This document shows positions 49,405-61,281 of a DNA stretch of 64,000 bases, piece by piece (positions within the stretch are counted from its first letter, which is position 1; the number at the start of each line of letters is the position of its first letter). The translations under genes were made by a program, and so were the position numbers. The stretch lies in assembly GCA_036925085.1 (NCBI GenBank), contig JAUPFP010000004.1, positions 1,998,001 through 2,062,000 on the forward strand. The letters run 5' to 3'. This stretch comes from Brachycybe producta (taxonomy: Eukaryota > Arthropoda > Diplopoda > Playtdesmida > Andrognathidae). The notes beneath the pieces are model-generated. The model did no database searches. It had not been told where the DNA came from and saw nothing but the letters and a program-made list of their open reading frames with translations.

Positions 49405-49775
49405 TAGGTCACTTCATCTAAAACACAGTTCATCAAAACAAAAAAATGGCCTAAACTAAATAATCTACGTGTAATTTCTTTCACCTAAATGACAGTGTAA
49501 AGAAACATTTTCATCCAATGAACATTAACCTAAAGAAAGTTCTTTTCATCTAAACATTTAAGCTAAAATTATTTTACCCAAATTTGTTGACCAAAAAGTA
49601 TTTTCAGCAAAAAAAAGTTCAACTAAAATACATTCTGCCTGAAGTAATTTTCATCTAAACTTTTTTCTTCTTGACCATTTAAGTTAAATAAATTCGCCTA
49701 AATACAGTTCACCTAAAATTGGCCTAAATACTGTTCACCTGATTTTCTCCTAAATATTTGTCTTCTATGACATTT
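49405..49775 (+). repeat. Degenerate tandem tract of 'ttcacctaaa'-like words
   Basis: Over 370 bp, variants of CACCTAAA, CATCTAAA and GCCTAAAT recur about every 15-25 bp, for example TTCGCCTAAATACAGTTCAC and AAATTGGCCTAAATACTG. No exact period is left, so this is an old, diverged minisatellite or a low-complexity remnant in a Pax intron. Confidence 0.6.
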
Positions 49776-51085
49776 TGATGAATTGTCCATTTTAGGTGCA
49801 ATTTGCTATTGCAGATGTTTGAAAATGGATTTGTTGGCTCTCAATTGTGGGTGGGATTCTATTCTTTTGTCGATTGATTTGTAAACATTTAATTCAGTTA
49901 GGAAACACATATAGATACTAGAATAGATAGGTGAAGAGGTGAGAGGAATATTAAAAGATAGGAAAAAAGAGTGGATTTGTGAGGTGAAGGGAGTAGTAGT
50001 AGTACAATGTAATAGGGATTGGAGATTGAGGATAACAATAGGAGAAGAAGAAGAAAAAAGTGAATTAAAATGGAACAGTTGTGTGAAAGCCACCAAAAAA
50101 AAAAAGGGATGGATGGATGTACAATGTACATACAGTATATACTATTATAGTTCATCACGGTGGAGTGGTCATCAGGGAATAACAATCATGTGTGGACTAA
50201 ACTAACTGGCACATCTGTATTCTGAATGGAGCATGCGCACATTTGAAACACATTTTGGAATTTTTGTTTGTGCATCAAAGAATAAAAAAAAATATCAATT
50301 AAAAAAATAGGTGTATTAATAATTATATATGATTAGGTTTTTATGTGTTTAGGCTTTTTTGGAGCTAGATTTTTATTCTCTTGTCTTTATTGTGTCTTTA
50401 AGATATATTATATAGAAAGTATTGTCTATGACTCTATGGGGGTGTCGTCGAATTGGTCCTATGTACAATTTGAGGTGTGCTTAACAATTGTTAGAAGAAA
50501 ATCACGCGAAAAATGTTTTTCGCTTTCAATCGAGGTCATTTTCACGGACTGGCGATTTTTGATCGCTTTGGCTTTTTCTCTTTCTGGCACAATAATGATT
50601 ATATCAGGGATTTTAGGGTTTTTTTTTCTTTCTTCAAGTTATTTTTTTTTTCTACTTTTCTTTCTCATTTAATACGTTTCACTTTCACCGCAGTAGTTGA
50701 ACAACCTTTTTTGACGAAATTTCTTGGATTTGTAATCGATTAAGGGTGGTTTTAGTAGTAGTGATGTTGGTGGTGAGGAGGGGGAGTCTCAGTGAGAAAT
50801 AAATCGGGAGAGATTTTGAACGAAATTTCAAATAGAAAGAGAGAGAAATAAAAAAAAAAGAGAAGGGGCGATTCTGAAAATAAGATTTGAGTTTTAGTGA
50901 AAGAAAATTCTATATATATATATATATATATAAGGTCCATTTGAGAGACTTATCTATTATATTTAAAGTGATTTTCAAAAGACCACTGAATTACATGTGT
51001 GTGTGTGTGTGTGTGTGGTTGAAGGAGAAAATCGCCTTTGAAAGTTTTTTTTTCCCCAAATTCAGCTGTAGTTTATTTTTCATTT

Positions 51086-51360
51086 TTGTGTGGCGCTATT
51101 GTCCAATGGAGGCCCTTATCTAGCGCCAAATTACAGAAACACCAAATGGAAGAAACGCCAATGCGCTACATTCGCTACATCTCCCAAAAATATTAATGAT
51201 TTAGTCCAAGCTTTTAACTGAGAATTGTTACATAGAGAGTAGAAATGAACCAAAATCTTTTCAAGCAATAATGAATTCCTCAACTTAGAAAACTGAATAA
51301 ACACCAAACTGATTAAACCCCAATTGAAATAAGCTCCAAATGAAACAAACGTCATACTGA
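51086..51360 (+). repeat. Family H repeat, copy H2, in a Pax intron
   Basis: TGTGTGGCGCTATTGTCC, then AGCGCCAAATTACAG, CACCAAATGGAAGAAACGCC, and TTAATGATTTAGTCC with TTTTAACTGAG...ACATA as in H1. The right part repeats CACCAAACTGATTAAACC-like units. Confidence 0.6.
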
Positions 51361-51445
51361 ATACATGTAGATGCCAAAAATTTGGTGGTTACTCAAGTGG
51401 TCGTTTCTTCAATTTGCTCCTTAATCACTGTATAATCAGTCGCCT

Positions 51446-51621
51446 CAACACAACTTCAAGAAGGATAGGATACTTTGCTCGTAAATTGTAACTTATACCC
51501 TCTGAATAAAGTTCTAAGATTGAAAACCCCTGTTTGGGAACCTTTGAAGAACATTTTTCGGTGTTGTAGCTCTGTTCAGAAGGTTCAAGTGACAAGTATT
51601 CTTCTTGTAATTTTGACCTAT
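51446..51621. mobile_element. Family F element, copy F5, close to a Pax exon
   Basis: Left: CAACTTCAAGAAGGATAGG and TATACCCTCTGAATAAAG. Right: CTGTTCAGAAGGTTCAAGTG, then TTCTTCTTGTAATTTTGACC. It ends about 100 bp before the exon at 51725. Confidence 0.6.
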
Positions 51622-51724
51622 ATTAAGGTAGTTACCCCACTGTATACTAAGTCCACTATAAAGCAAGAAGAAAATTGTTTTTAAATATATTTTTTTAAAT
51701 TTGATTTTGTTTTTGGTTTCAAAG

Positions 51725-51972
51725 GATTGTACGCAACAAAGCTGCTGAAAAGGCCAAACATATACCCCATGTAAATCAACCGAACAACGGTGCTAGTCCC
51801 ACGGGTTCCGTAGTCTCAAATACGACATCAGTCATCACTCATGCACCTCCAGCTCACGAAGGCACGCCACCATCATTGCATCGACCTTCCTATTCGATTA
51901 ATGGAATTCTTGGTATTCCAAATGCTGATCCCAATGGCAATAATATTAGCAAAAGGAAAAGAGATGATAACG
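51725..51972 (+). CDS. Pax2/5/8: Pax2/5/8 exon with end of RED, spacer, octapeptide and KRKRDD
   Basis: The first base completes Arg; then IVRNKAAEKAKH ends the RED subdomain. A Pro/Ser/Thr/Asn-rich spacer of about 43 residues leads to the octapeptide YSINGILG (51891-51914), the Groucho/TLE-recruiting motif of Pax2/5/8. After IPNADPNGNNIS comes the basic KRKRDD (51951-51968), the equivalent of vertebrate KRKRDE and probably part of nuclear localisation. The acceptor is TTTCAAAG and the donor G/GTAAGG, exit phase 1. In vertebrate PAX2/5 an intron separates the IVR segment from the octapeptide segment, whereas here both lie in one 248-bp exon, so an intron was lost or never present. The next expected exon would carry the partial homeodomain; I do not find it in the remaining 12 kb. 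The frame has no stops. Confidence 0.95.
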
Positions 51973-52298
51973 GTAAGGAATATTTATATTTTTGGTTTAA
52001 ATTTTGGATTTTTTCTTATTTTTTTATTCAAAATTTTTTTTAACTGCAGTTATTTTAACTTTCTTAACTACAGTTGTTAATTTTGTAGTAGAAAAGTGAC
52101 GTTAAAAGGTAGTATGTGCCTTAATTTCTCTTTTTTTCATAACCGTTTTAGTGGTTTTACTGTTATTTTCTGCAACATCTATTTAAAAGTTGATGTAAAA
52201 CTTCCTTCTTCTAAATTCTCAAAGCTACATTCATAAATTTGATTTGAAATTACCACACATTAAGAGAGCTTCTAATCATCATTAACGTTGAAGCAGAC

Positions 52299-52301
<3 letters not shown>

Positions 52302-52349
<48 letters not shown>

Positions 52350-52437
52350 TGAATAAAATAGGGAAAGAGAGACTTAATTCTTAAAAGTCTCTTGATGAGA
52401 GAAGCTAAAATTCATGAGGGAGGACCACATTTTAAGC

Positions 52438-52477
<40 letters not shown>

Positions 52478-52478
52478 G
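52302..52478. repeat. (GA)n and (TTA)n microsatellites just inside the Pax intron
   Basis: GA run at about 52302-52348 and TTA run at about 52438-52478, 330-500 bp after the octapeptide exon. Confidence 0.95.
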
Positions 52479-55108
52479 TTAGCTACTAAAAGAGAAAATA
52501 GGGGGTGGGAAGGGGAGCAAATTTACTGGTTCTTCAAATGTGCTTTTTCTAAAAGTAAAGCGTTTTTCTATTTAAGATGAGAACGACTAATGAAATGGTT
52601 ATGTTAATGAACGTGGACAAGCTCATAACCTGAGAAAAGAGAACTCATTTCGCAATTCTTATTAACGTTGTTGCATTGTCTATATATTCTTTAGCTTAAT
52701 TATCGAGTGTTGGTGGAGAAAATATAGTAGAAAGTGAGAGAGAGAGAGAGAGAGTGAGACACAAAGAGAAAAGTGAAGTTGTTTCATTCACATTGGAAAG
52801 TAACCCATTAATTCAAAAGATGCTGCTGCTGCTGCTATTGCATTTTACTTTTGTGTGTTGTCTTAATGTAGTAATACTGCTAATGTAATGTTGAAATACA
52901 ATAGCACACACATGCTGAAAATGTTGTGTGCAAAATTGTCACTTGTGTACAAATGCAAAAGTGTTATAAAGAGTGAAGAAGAGGAGGAGGTTATTTTTTT
53001 TCCAAAACAAAAAGACTTCTTATTTTGGAAGCCTTTTTTATATTTAGGGAATTGGAGCACTTCTTTTCTACTTTATTTCAGCTTCACGTTCAATAAAAAC
53101 AAAGATACTAACCTAAGATAGAGGTAGCTTTTCATTTGAAAATTTTCCTCTATATAATAATAATGCACTTGATCTCTCTTTCTCTCTTTTCTGAACATTT
53201 CTTATCTGAGGTAAAATATCTCTCGGGTCTAATTGTCCAGATGCTTAAAATAACATTAGGTTCAGAGCACAAGCTATATAGCAAATGTGATCTCTCTCTC
53301 TCTTATCACCACACACATTTTCCTCCTCTTTTGGTATATATTTCTCAAAGTGTTATTGTTGCTTTTTTTAATCTATATGGAAAAAGTGGAAAAGGGTTTT
53401 AACATTATGTTAGGATGCGATTATTGTTTTCATGACATTAGAACATTCAAAGCTCCATAAATGAATAGCATTTTACACCCACTGTTGTTTTATTGGCAAC
53501 AAAATAAAGGTTGATGTTTTTGAATCATGTTAATGCCGTGATGTACTTAGAACTCTCATGAAAAGCCTTAAAATATTTTTTGTGTGGCGCTCTTTCTCTC
53601 TCTATTTTGAGGTTTTCTACTAAATTTTCTCGAAAACATGGAATGAACACCAACATTTCAGAAAAGGGTCCATTTTATATGATGTTCCCTAGAGTCCTCT
53701 ACATATACTGCACATTCTCTTATTCATCGATTTTTTTTTCTTCTCAGTGTTATGACGTACTCTTCATGTATTTCTAAGGATGTGACGTAACACTGCTGAC
53801 TAAATCGATGAATAACAGAATGTGTATAGAGGGAGAGTAAAATGTCCAGAATAAAAGTGAACAGTGAATTAGGGGGGGGGGGCGATATTATCAGGAGTCT
53901 AATTTGTCGGCAATGTTTCTTATCAGATTGGGACCAACAAATGTTACATGAATAATGAAATAATTCTGAGTTTTATGTCTACATTACGTGTAACATGAGC
54001 CGAAAATTAATACATACAAAAGTAGACCCTTTATATCTAATATATAATAAAAATTCAATTTTTTGATATAAAAATCTGTCATGTTTTATACAATTTTTTT
54101 TTTGCTAATAATTATTTAAAATATCTTTTTTAAAACATATTTTTTCATAAAAATTTATTCTCAATTTAAGTATAGAAAGATGGGTCGTTGTTGTTGTTGC
54201 TGCTGCTGCTGCATTACTTTAATTTATGTTTTCATAAAAAGAAAACCTTATAAAAGTGTAACGAACACGCCCATGAATACAACAGCAACAACAAAAAAAT
54301 AATCTATGTTGTATTACAGGAAATAATTTTTACTATGTTTGGGATGTTTTGCATATCAATATTAGAATCTTGACACTTTAATAATTGTGTATCGTTTTTC
54401 AATTTTTTTTTTTGGTTTCTTTCCTTTCTAGTCTACAATGTATACTGGCAATATACACATTTTAGTTGTTCTATACTTAGGTTAGGTCTACATATGGATT
54501 TTTTTTATTATATGTGTATGAGAGAGTGACATATACAAGTAGCTGTATATATATATGTGTGTTCTATATTTGTGTATGTGTGTAACTGCAATGTGATGGA
54601 AAATTCATGGGAGCCAGTAATGGAAAAATAATGGTAGATGCAGACCGAAAACTTAATTATGTGTCACAAAGCAGAGGAAAGGCAGTTTGCTGCTGATCAT
54701 GTTTCCACTGGAGCGCACTCACTTGCTTCAAACAACTATACACACACACACACAGTTATATGTAGTAGGCCTACTATACAGACTACACATAGATTGAAGC
54801 TCTAGTATAAAGTGTAAGCCAATGAAATTCATTGGAGCAATGCACTTTTGCAATATAGGAACTATATGGTGGCTATGAAACGTGCACATTATATAGACTC
54901 TTACTCTGTTCTAATACAAATTGAACCGAAAAAACTGTTACCTAAACCTTCTTTTTTTAGATGCACTTTTTTTTTATTTATATAACATGTTTCTCTTATG
55001 TATTTTATTTGGTGCAAACTGAAAATATGGACCAAAAGGTGTTTAATACAGTGTGTTCCATAAACATGGAATCAGAAATAATAAAAATGACAATACAAAT
55101 GTCATTAT

Positions 55109-55240
55109 TAAAGCTTGGATTTTTATTCAAAATATAAAAGCAAATGTTTCTCAATTTGTTGCCCCCAGTGCCAAATTGTGAATTATTTTGTAACAGATTG
55201 AGAAACATTTGCTTGATATTACATAAAAATTCGTGCCCTA
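55109..55240. mobile_element. Family B hAT-like MITE, copy B6, 132-bp deletion form
   Basis: Only the termini remain, almost back to back: CAAATGTTTCTCAATTTG on the left and AGATTGAGAAACATTTGC on the right. The flanks GTCATTAT and GTCATTAG agree at 7 of 8 and fit nTnnnnAn. The whole middle (about 170 bp) is missing. Confidence 0.85.
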
Positions 55241-55384
55241 GTCATTAGTCACAGAACGTGATCAGTGTGTCTACCATTATTTCTGATACAAAAATTCAGA
55301 CGAAATACTCAAGAGATAGAAATTTAGTGGTGTGAGATCCAGGCTTCTCGCGGGCTTTTTCACAGGCTCTCGACATCTTAAGGC

Positions 55385-55510
55385 CAAAAGAATGATGCTT
55401 TTTGAAATCAAAGAGGCTAGTTAGAGACTACAGTTAATAAAAAAAGCTTTTGAATGCAACTGAATTAGAGTTGTAGGTTGTTTGTAAGCCTCTAGCCAAC
55501 CGCTTTTCTT
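55385..55510. mobile_element. Small foldback with family B-like inner words
   Basis: AAAGAGGCTAGTTAGAGACTA at one side and AAGCCTCTAGCCAACCGC at the other form an inverted pair. The family B termini are absent. Confidence 0.45.
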
Positions 55511-56445
55511 GCAAGAAGTTTAGTTCTTTTCGCCTTACCTACCTGTGATTAACTTATGGGGGCACCCTCTGTATAATTCGGCCGTCACAGGTTTAAAAAA
55601 ATATATTTTTAACTGAAAATATCTAATTAAAAATATTTTAAGTATTTATTGTCTAGAAATTATGTTAATTTTTTTTATTAATTTTGTACATATCAGTTAT
55701 TTGTTAGTTTATTTAATCTGCATTTTGTACGCACGCACACACACATGGTGTTGAATTTTGTTCAACTGAAAATATATAGATTAGTTTTAAGTTTTGTCAA
55801 AATTCATTTTGTTTGCTCATTTGGGCACGATTGATTTAATCATCTACGAAAATTGATTGAAGGGTGGAGATGACGTGAGTGATTAAATGGATGTTGTTTC
55901 ACCTTGATTAAGTCGTCAAAATCGGGCTGTTGTGGTTTAGATCTCCAGCTGAGAAACACAGAGAGAGATGCGAAAGGGCGGTCCCTCCATTCTCACCCCC
56001 ACCCTTTCACCTTTTTTTTTTCTTCTCTCCCGTCTGTTCTTCTCTATAATAATATATAATGTATATATGAACAGTAGTGGCCTTTTCTACTCTCGCAATC
56101 CCTTTTCAAAATAAAAGCAAAGAAGGGGAATGAAAGTGAAGGTAATTGGAAACACATTATACAAGTATGCACTTACACATTAGAGGTGAATAAGTTAATA
56201 AGAAAATGATGTACTTGTTGAGAAAACCCTCTTTGTAAACATGAAAACATTGGCACTGAGTTATTATTTTTAACAAACAATAAATTGTGTTGTTTTTATA
56301 GTTAGTTGATTAGAATTGATGGAGAGAAGAGAGTCACTATGATAACATGCTACGTGTGATTGCCGATGTTCAGGGGGTACAAATGTAAAAGGTGCTGTTT
56401 TAACTTTTAACTTTTTACGCTTTTTTATGAGCTGTTTTTGTGTTT

Positions 56446-56925
56446 TTAAGGTGGCTGGCTACAAAGTAATTTAACATTGTGAACATATTGTACGTGTAGA
56501 TTTTTTCAAAAGCAACATTAATAACAATTAATTTAAATGTTTGTAAAGTAGAATAGTATGTCATACAGCATAAGATAAAAGTATTTTTATGACTTTATAT
56601 GATTACAATGTGGAACAGTTTAGCAAAAAATATGAGGAACGGAAATATTTTATTATTTTTAAACAAATTTAGTGTTAAAAGAAAGAATTTGTATGCTATT
56701 TTAAGGGTTCAAATCGAAAATATTGATTTTGCGCGTTAAACGGTTTTGTGGTTTTTTTTTTAAAATAAAGTTTTGCTGAGCTTGATTTTCAAATAGCGAT
56801 AAACAAATATTTTAAAAAATACTTTTAACACGTTTCATTACTATTCTAGTTTCTAAACATTTTTTTGGATTTTTTTTTTCAGAATGTTTCTTCTGTAAAA
56901 AAAAGCAAAACAAAAAAGTCAATTA
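56446..56925. mobile_element. Family A foldback, degenerate copy A10
   Basis: Starts TTAAGGTGGCTGGC. AAAAGCAACATT and AGTAGAATAGTATG mark a worn left arm and TACTATTCTAGTTTCTAAAC the right arm. A still weaker relative with AACTAGAATAGTATGCG lies at about 33165-33360. Confidence 0.55.
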
Positions 56926-58514
56926 TGTAAATCTCAGTTTGAATTTCCATAGCAGATTTACTTACGAGCAATCGTAATAAATGTGAAAATGAAAATCAGA
57001 AAGAAACATTTAACCATTTTATTTTCAAAAAAAAATAACGCCGATTTATGTTTAAAAAGAAGATTTTTCTCAAGTATTCTATACTTTTCTTGTTGTTGTT
57101 CTTTGAAGAAGGGTTTAACAACAGACTTTTATATACAAACACATACGATCAGATATTAATGAACCTCAAATTAGATTAACGTAATTTCTCTTTAACGTAT
57201 TTCATTTATGAGTGTGTTATAGTAGTTTATAATACGGTGTAATGAAGCATTGGTCTCTGAATTTCCCCCCACCCTTTCTCTCTCTTTTCTATGCAATTTC
57301 TCCCTTCTTTTATCAACTTTTACTGCATTTATTATTATTAGTAATGGAAATTCGACAGAGTGGCTCTGATCTTTTTTTTTTATTATTTTCTCTCTCTGTT
57401 TTCTCCCCTCCGCCTCCTCTTTCTCCCCTTGTATCGCTCAGATACCAGAGATTGGAGTTTTTCGCCCAAGTTGAGCTATCATTTACAGTCCCCGTCAATA
57501 GGACGACGACAAGCACTTAATCACAAGCTGGGAGGAGGGACCTCGACACTACCATATTTTTGAATCTCTATAGGGTCTATATATGCAAATTGAACTTAGG
57601 TCCACGCTAGAACAGTTTTTCTAATGCGCTTGCGTCAACTTTGTCTCTATATAGACATACACACACATACATATATATATAATATAATAATAAGAAATAT
57701 ACTTTATAAAAAGCCACCACCACTACCAATAGGCCTATATATGATGAACCATCTGGCATTGAAAATAAAAAGTGCATGGAATCTCTTCCGAAAGAATAAG
57801 ATTAAAAATTACGATTTGTCGATTTCTCCGCCCAGTTTGTCAAACCCTCTTTTTTGTTACACACATTGCATGTTATTTTTTTTTCTTCCTATACCTATAC
57901 GTGTCATATGTAGATTATGCATAAATAGGTTTATGCGTCTGTCATAATGTCACAACTAAATTATTGTGCATAAATGCGAACGGAAAAATAAAAAGGAAAC
58001 TAAAAATGAATTCGATTGATATCTCTATAAGAACAATGCTATTTTTATGATGTCGACAGCAGGAGGGTCATTTTTTTAAAAGATATAACAATTGTTTCCA
58101 TCCGGCATATTTTATAACATATAGAGGAAGAGGGTACATTTTAAGTTGGTTGCTTGCTTATAATAATAATAATAAAAAGCAATTTTAGCGGTGGTTTAAG
58201 TTAGTATTGCAATTAAAATCTAATAACAATGAAACGTGAGGGGTCAGCCTTCATTTGTATTTGAATGGCAAACTTATTGAATATTCTTTTTTTTTTTTCT
58301 GTCTGGTTAACTGGTATTGATTTGTGAGTTGAATGTTTTGGTTGGTGGGCAACTGGATGTGGGGCCTTGGGTCTAAATTGCTAGAACAATCAATAAAGTA
58401 GATTCTCAATTGTTATACAAGATATATTACATGGCCTACTTGTAAGTTACCCCCGGTACCTGGTGAAATCTGTTTTGCCCCAGCATTGTTTAAGTGCTCT
58501 CAGTTCTTAATCAT

Positions 58515-58808
58515 TAAGACTCTTGGTTTGTATGCAATGTCAAGTAAATGTTTCTCAATTTGTGGCCCAACTGCTAATTGTTAAATAATCATCAACATTA
58601 GAGCAATTCTAATTTTGTTTTGTTTTTCTAATGAAAAAGGCTGGTTAGAGGATTTATGTCTATTTATTATCAATTGCCAACTGAAGTTCTAACCATCTAA
58701 TCAGTGTTTTGATTGAAAACATCCTAATTGTTGGTTAATGATGGGATTATTACTTCACAGTTGTCCTTTGGGCCACAAATTGAGAAACATATGCAAATCC
58801 GAGCCCTA
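58515..58808. mobile_element. Family B hAT-like MITE, copy B7
   Basis: TAAGACTCTTGGTTTGTATG at the left and AAATCCGAGCCCTA at the right, with AAGGCTGGTTAGAGG inside. The right arm is slightly shortened (CATATGCAAATCC). The target duplication is unclear. Confidence 0.8.
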
Positions 58809-58874
58809 TCATTTCTGTATTGCAACTTTTATTATGTATATATTTAGGCTTACAATGAAGTTATTTCATTATCT

Positions 58875-59135
58875 GGAGATGAGCAGGGCAAGTAGTTTTA
58901 TTTTAGTTGTAACTACTTAAAAAAGTAATTAAACTACCATAGTTGGTAATTAAATAGAATTAAAACTAACAACTACTGCAGTAAAACTACTAAAAATTCA
59001 AATTTGAATGTAAATAGTTAGACTGGCGTTGGAATAAAAACTCGCTACAAAAGTAGCCATGGAAGTGGTTTTAACTACCAACATTTATAGGTAGTTAACA
59101 TTAGTTTATTAGTAGTTTGTACTCATTTCTGCAGT
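58875..59135. mobile_element. Foldback element rich in AACTACT words
   Basis: The left side has CAGGGCAAGTAGTTTTATTT and the right side TTAGTAGTTTGTACTCATTT; between them are repeated GTAACTACT, AAACTACC and GTAGTTAAC words. It is similar in style to the element at 10946 but with a different unit. Edges are uncertain. Confidence 0.55.
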
Positions 59136-60293
59136 GTTCTTTTTACTTCTTTTTTTATACAACAATCTTATTATTTGTAAGTTTTAACATGTTTTTCTAT
59201 CTGTTTGTATTCATTTTGTAATCAATATTATTCATACTTAACAATAGGATCACTTTCTATTTTTGCTAGTATCTTATTGGTTCATCTTGTTTATACTATA
59301 GACATTGTTACTCTAAATTTATAATTTCATTCATATAGTTTTGATTGATATTGTTGATTTATATACAGTATGTGAACACACCCGTTTATAATCTACAATT
59401 GTTTGTAGTCTTGAATTGTTACTTGGTTAGTAATCAATGACAATCACGTTTGAAGGAATATCTGGAGCTAACAAATAGAATGGAAAGATTTGACAAGTGG
59501 AATTTAGAACTATGTTCATATTTTTTGGCATTTGTTAAGTCATGTGATGAATCCTAAAGATGGCATCAGCAACATCCAATTCTTTATATACTAAAGCTGC
59601 GATCACATTGGCAATGTTTACAGCACAAATCACTGTATTGTGTTCTTGAAGAAATTGCAATTAGTTACCAATGTGATAATACTCTTAACAAGATTTGCAA
59701 TGGTTTCTTGCAGTAAGCTGTTGATTTTGAATTTTTGCACGAAATTTTACAAGATTTAACAACAATATTTCAGTCATTTCTTGCAGTAAATCTTACTGAA
59801 TTACAGTGGGATTGAAACTTAACCTCAAACTATTTTAACAAAAACTAATGTCTCATGATGAGTATCTTTTTCTTTCAATATTGTGTAACACTTAAATGTG
59901 GTTCCTTTAATAGGCTTATATTCGGATGATGGGTAGGTGGTGGTAAGCCTCTCTATACTCTTGTGTCATGGCTGACCTAATCTAAAATTTCACACAACAT
60001 CTTTGTGAATTGCAGATCTGATTGAGAAAATCTATCCATTGCACAGGTTCTTGAAGGAAGGAGAGAGAGGAGAGAGTGGTCTGATAGATTATAATGGAAA
60101 CTAAATCGAGCAACGGGTTTTTTTATTGCATTGCGAGGCAAAGTGTTTTTCTATATAGTCCCTACTATAGTATGCTTGTCTATTATGCATATGTTGGTGG
60201 TGGCTGGGTTTTATTGAAGAGGTTGAAAAATTTAATGTGCCTTAGGGGCCCCTGAGTATTTGAAATTAAAAGAGATAAGGTTACAAAATACTA

Positions 60294-60297
<4 letters not shown>

Positions 60298-60327
<30 letters not shown>
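60298..60327. repeat. (CT)n microsatellite
   Basis: About 15 CT units; a (GA)n run follows at about 60460-60478. Confidence 0.95.
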
Positions 60328-60330
<3 letters not shown>

Positions 60331-60906
60331 GTCTGCAGTTAGTGTTGATAATGATAACATTGCTTTTATGTTTTGGAAACAAACTCTTATTTTTTTTCTT
60401 CTGTGCATTTATTGTTATTACTCGCAAGTGGAGTGAGAGTGAGATTGAGAGTTTTGGGTAGAGAGAGAGAGAGAGAGAGTACCCTCAATGTAGGAGGTCA
60501 TTTATCTATATACTCTTCCAGGAGCCTAATATAAGCACACATATATACACACTCAATCCAATTTCAATCGATATTATAAGTATTAGGAGAATGAAAAGCA
60601 AGAGAGGGACATATTGAAAGAGTCAATTAAGTAGATTAAATGTCATAAAATCAATCAACATTTACACAATTGATTTTTTTGTTCACTCTTGCAAGTGGGG
60701 TCTTGAGTTATGGCCCCCTTTTTTTTAGTCAAATATAGGTATAGATTACAAATTAATCTTGTGTTTTTGTGTTTTTTTTTTTCGTACAGGACATAAATGT
60801 CAATCATCAGGTTATTATGTTATTATTCACAACATAATTACATATGTTTGGCATGTTTTATGTTTGCAACCATTGGAGCAGATTTTTTTTTTTATGTTGA
60901 TTCACT

Positions 60907-61281
60907 TTAAGGTGGTTTTAAAGTGTAAACGCCTCTTTTAATTCTTGATTATTCTGTTTTTCAGATGCAAAATGAAGAGAAACTTGAATTCGTTTTAGAA
61001 ACTAGAAGGGTCAATCACTTAAGGAGAATATTTTTATGTTGATATCTTTCAAATTATAGCTTTTTATGTCAGTTTTAAAAATGATTCAACTTTAAGCAGA
61101 TGATATTTTTTTTTTTAATTTTTGTCTATAAAAAGTTTATTGTAAAAAATATCAACTTATCCTTAAGTGATTTAGCTAACTTTCTAGTTTCTAAAATATT
61201 TTATGGCTTCTCTTAATTTTGCTATTATAAGACAAATTAATGAAGAGTTCGAGAGACGTTTACACTTTAAGACCATCTTAA
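60907..61281. mobile_element. Family A foldback MITE, copy A9 (best preserved termini)
   Basis: The left end TTAAGGTGGTTTTAAAGTGT and the right end ACACTTTAAGACCATCTTAA are reverse complements with few mismatches. The symmetry continues outside the TTAA (ttcact...agtgaa). The arms TTAGAAACTAGAAGGGTCAA and TTTAGCTAACTTTCTAGTTT flank a loop with the GATGATATTTTT word. Confidence 0.85.

Larger units (their letters stand above)
49058..51724 (+). other. Intron between RED exon and octapeptide exon (2.7 kb)
   Basis: The intron runs from GTGAGT to TTTCAAAG. It contains the degenerate 'cctaaa' repeat tract (49405-49775), short (TA)n and (GT)n runs at 50910-50932 and 50996-51017, a family H copy (51086-51360) and a family F copy (51446-51621) that ends about 100 bp before the exon. 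Positions 49806-50200 and 50340-50740 are unique-looking and AT-rich, with short ORFs on both strands that resemble no protein. Confidence 0.8.

Noticed and set aside
59595-59825. Foldback starting GCGATCACATTGGCAA
   Set aside because: TACCAATGTGATAA gives one inverted match, but the outer ends do not pair well and no copy was found; too weak to list.
60790-60811. Possible short exon after TTTTTCGTACAG
   Set aside because: The phase fits, but the peptide (GHKCQSS) matches nothing in Pax and the donor is poor.
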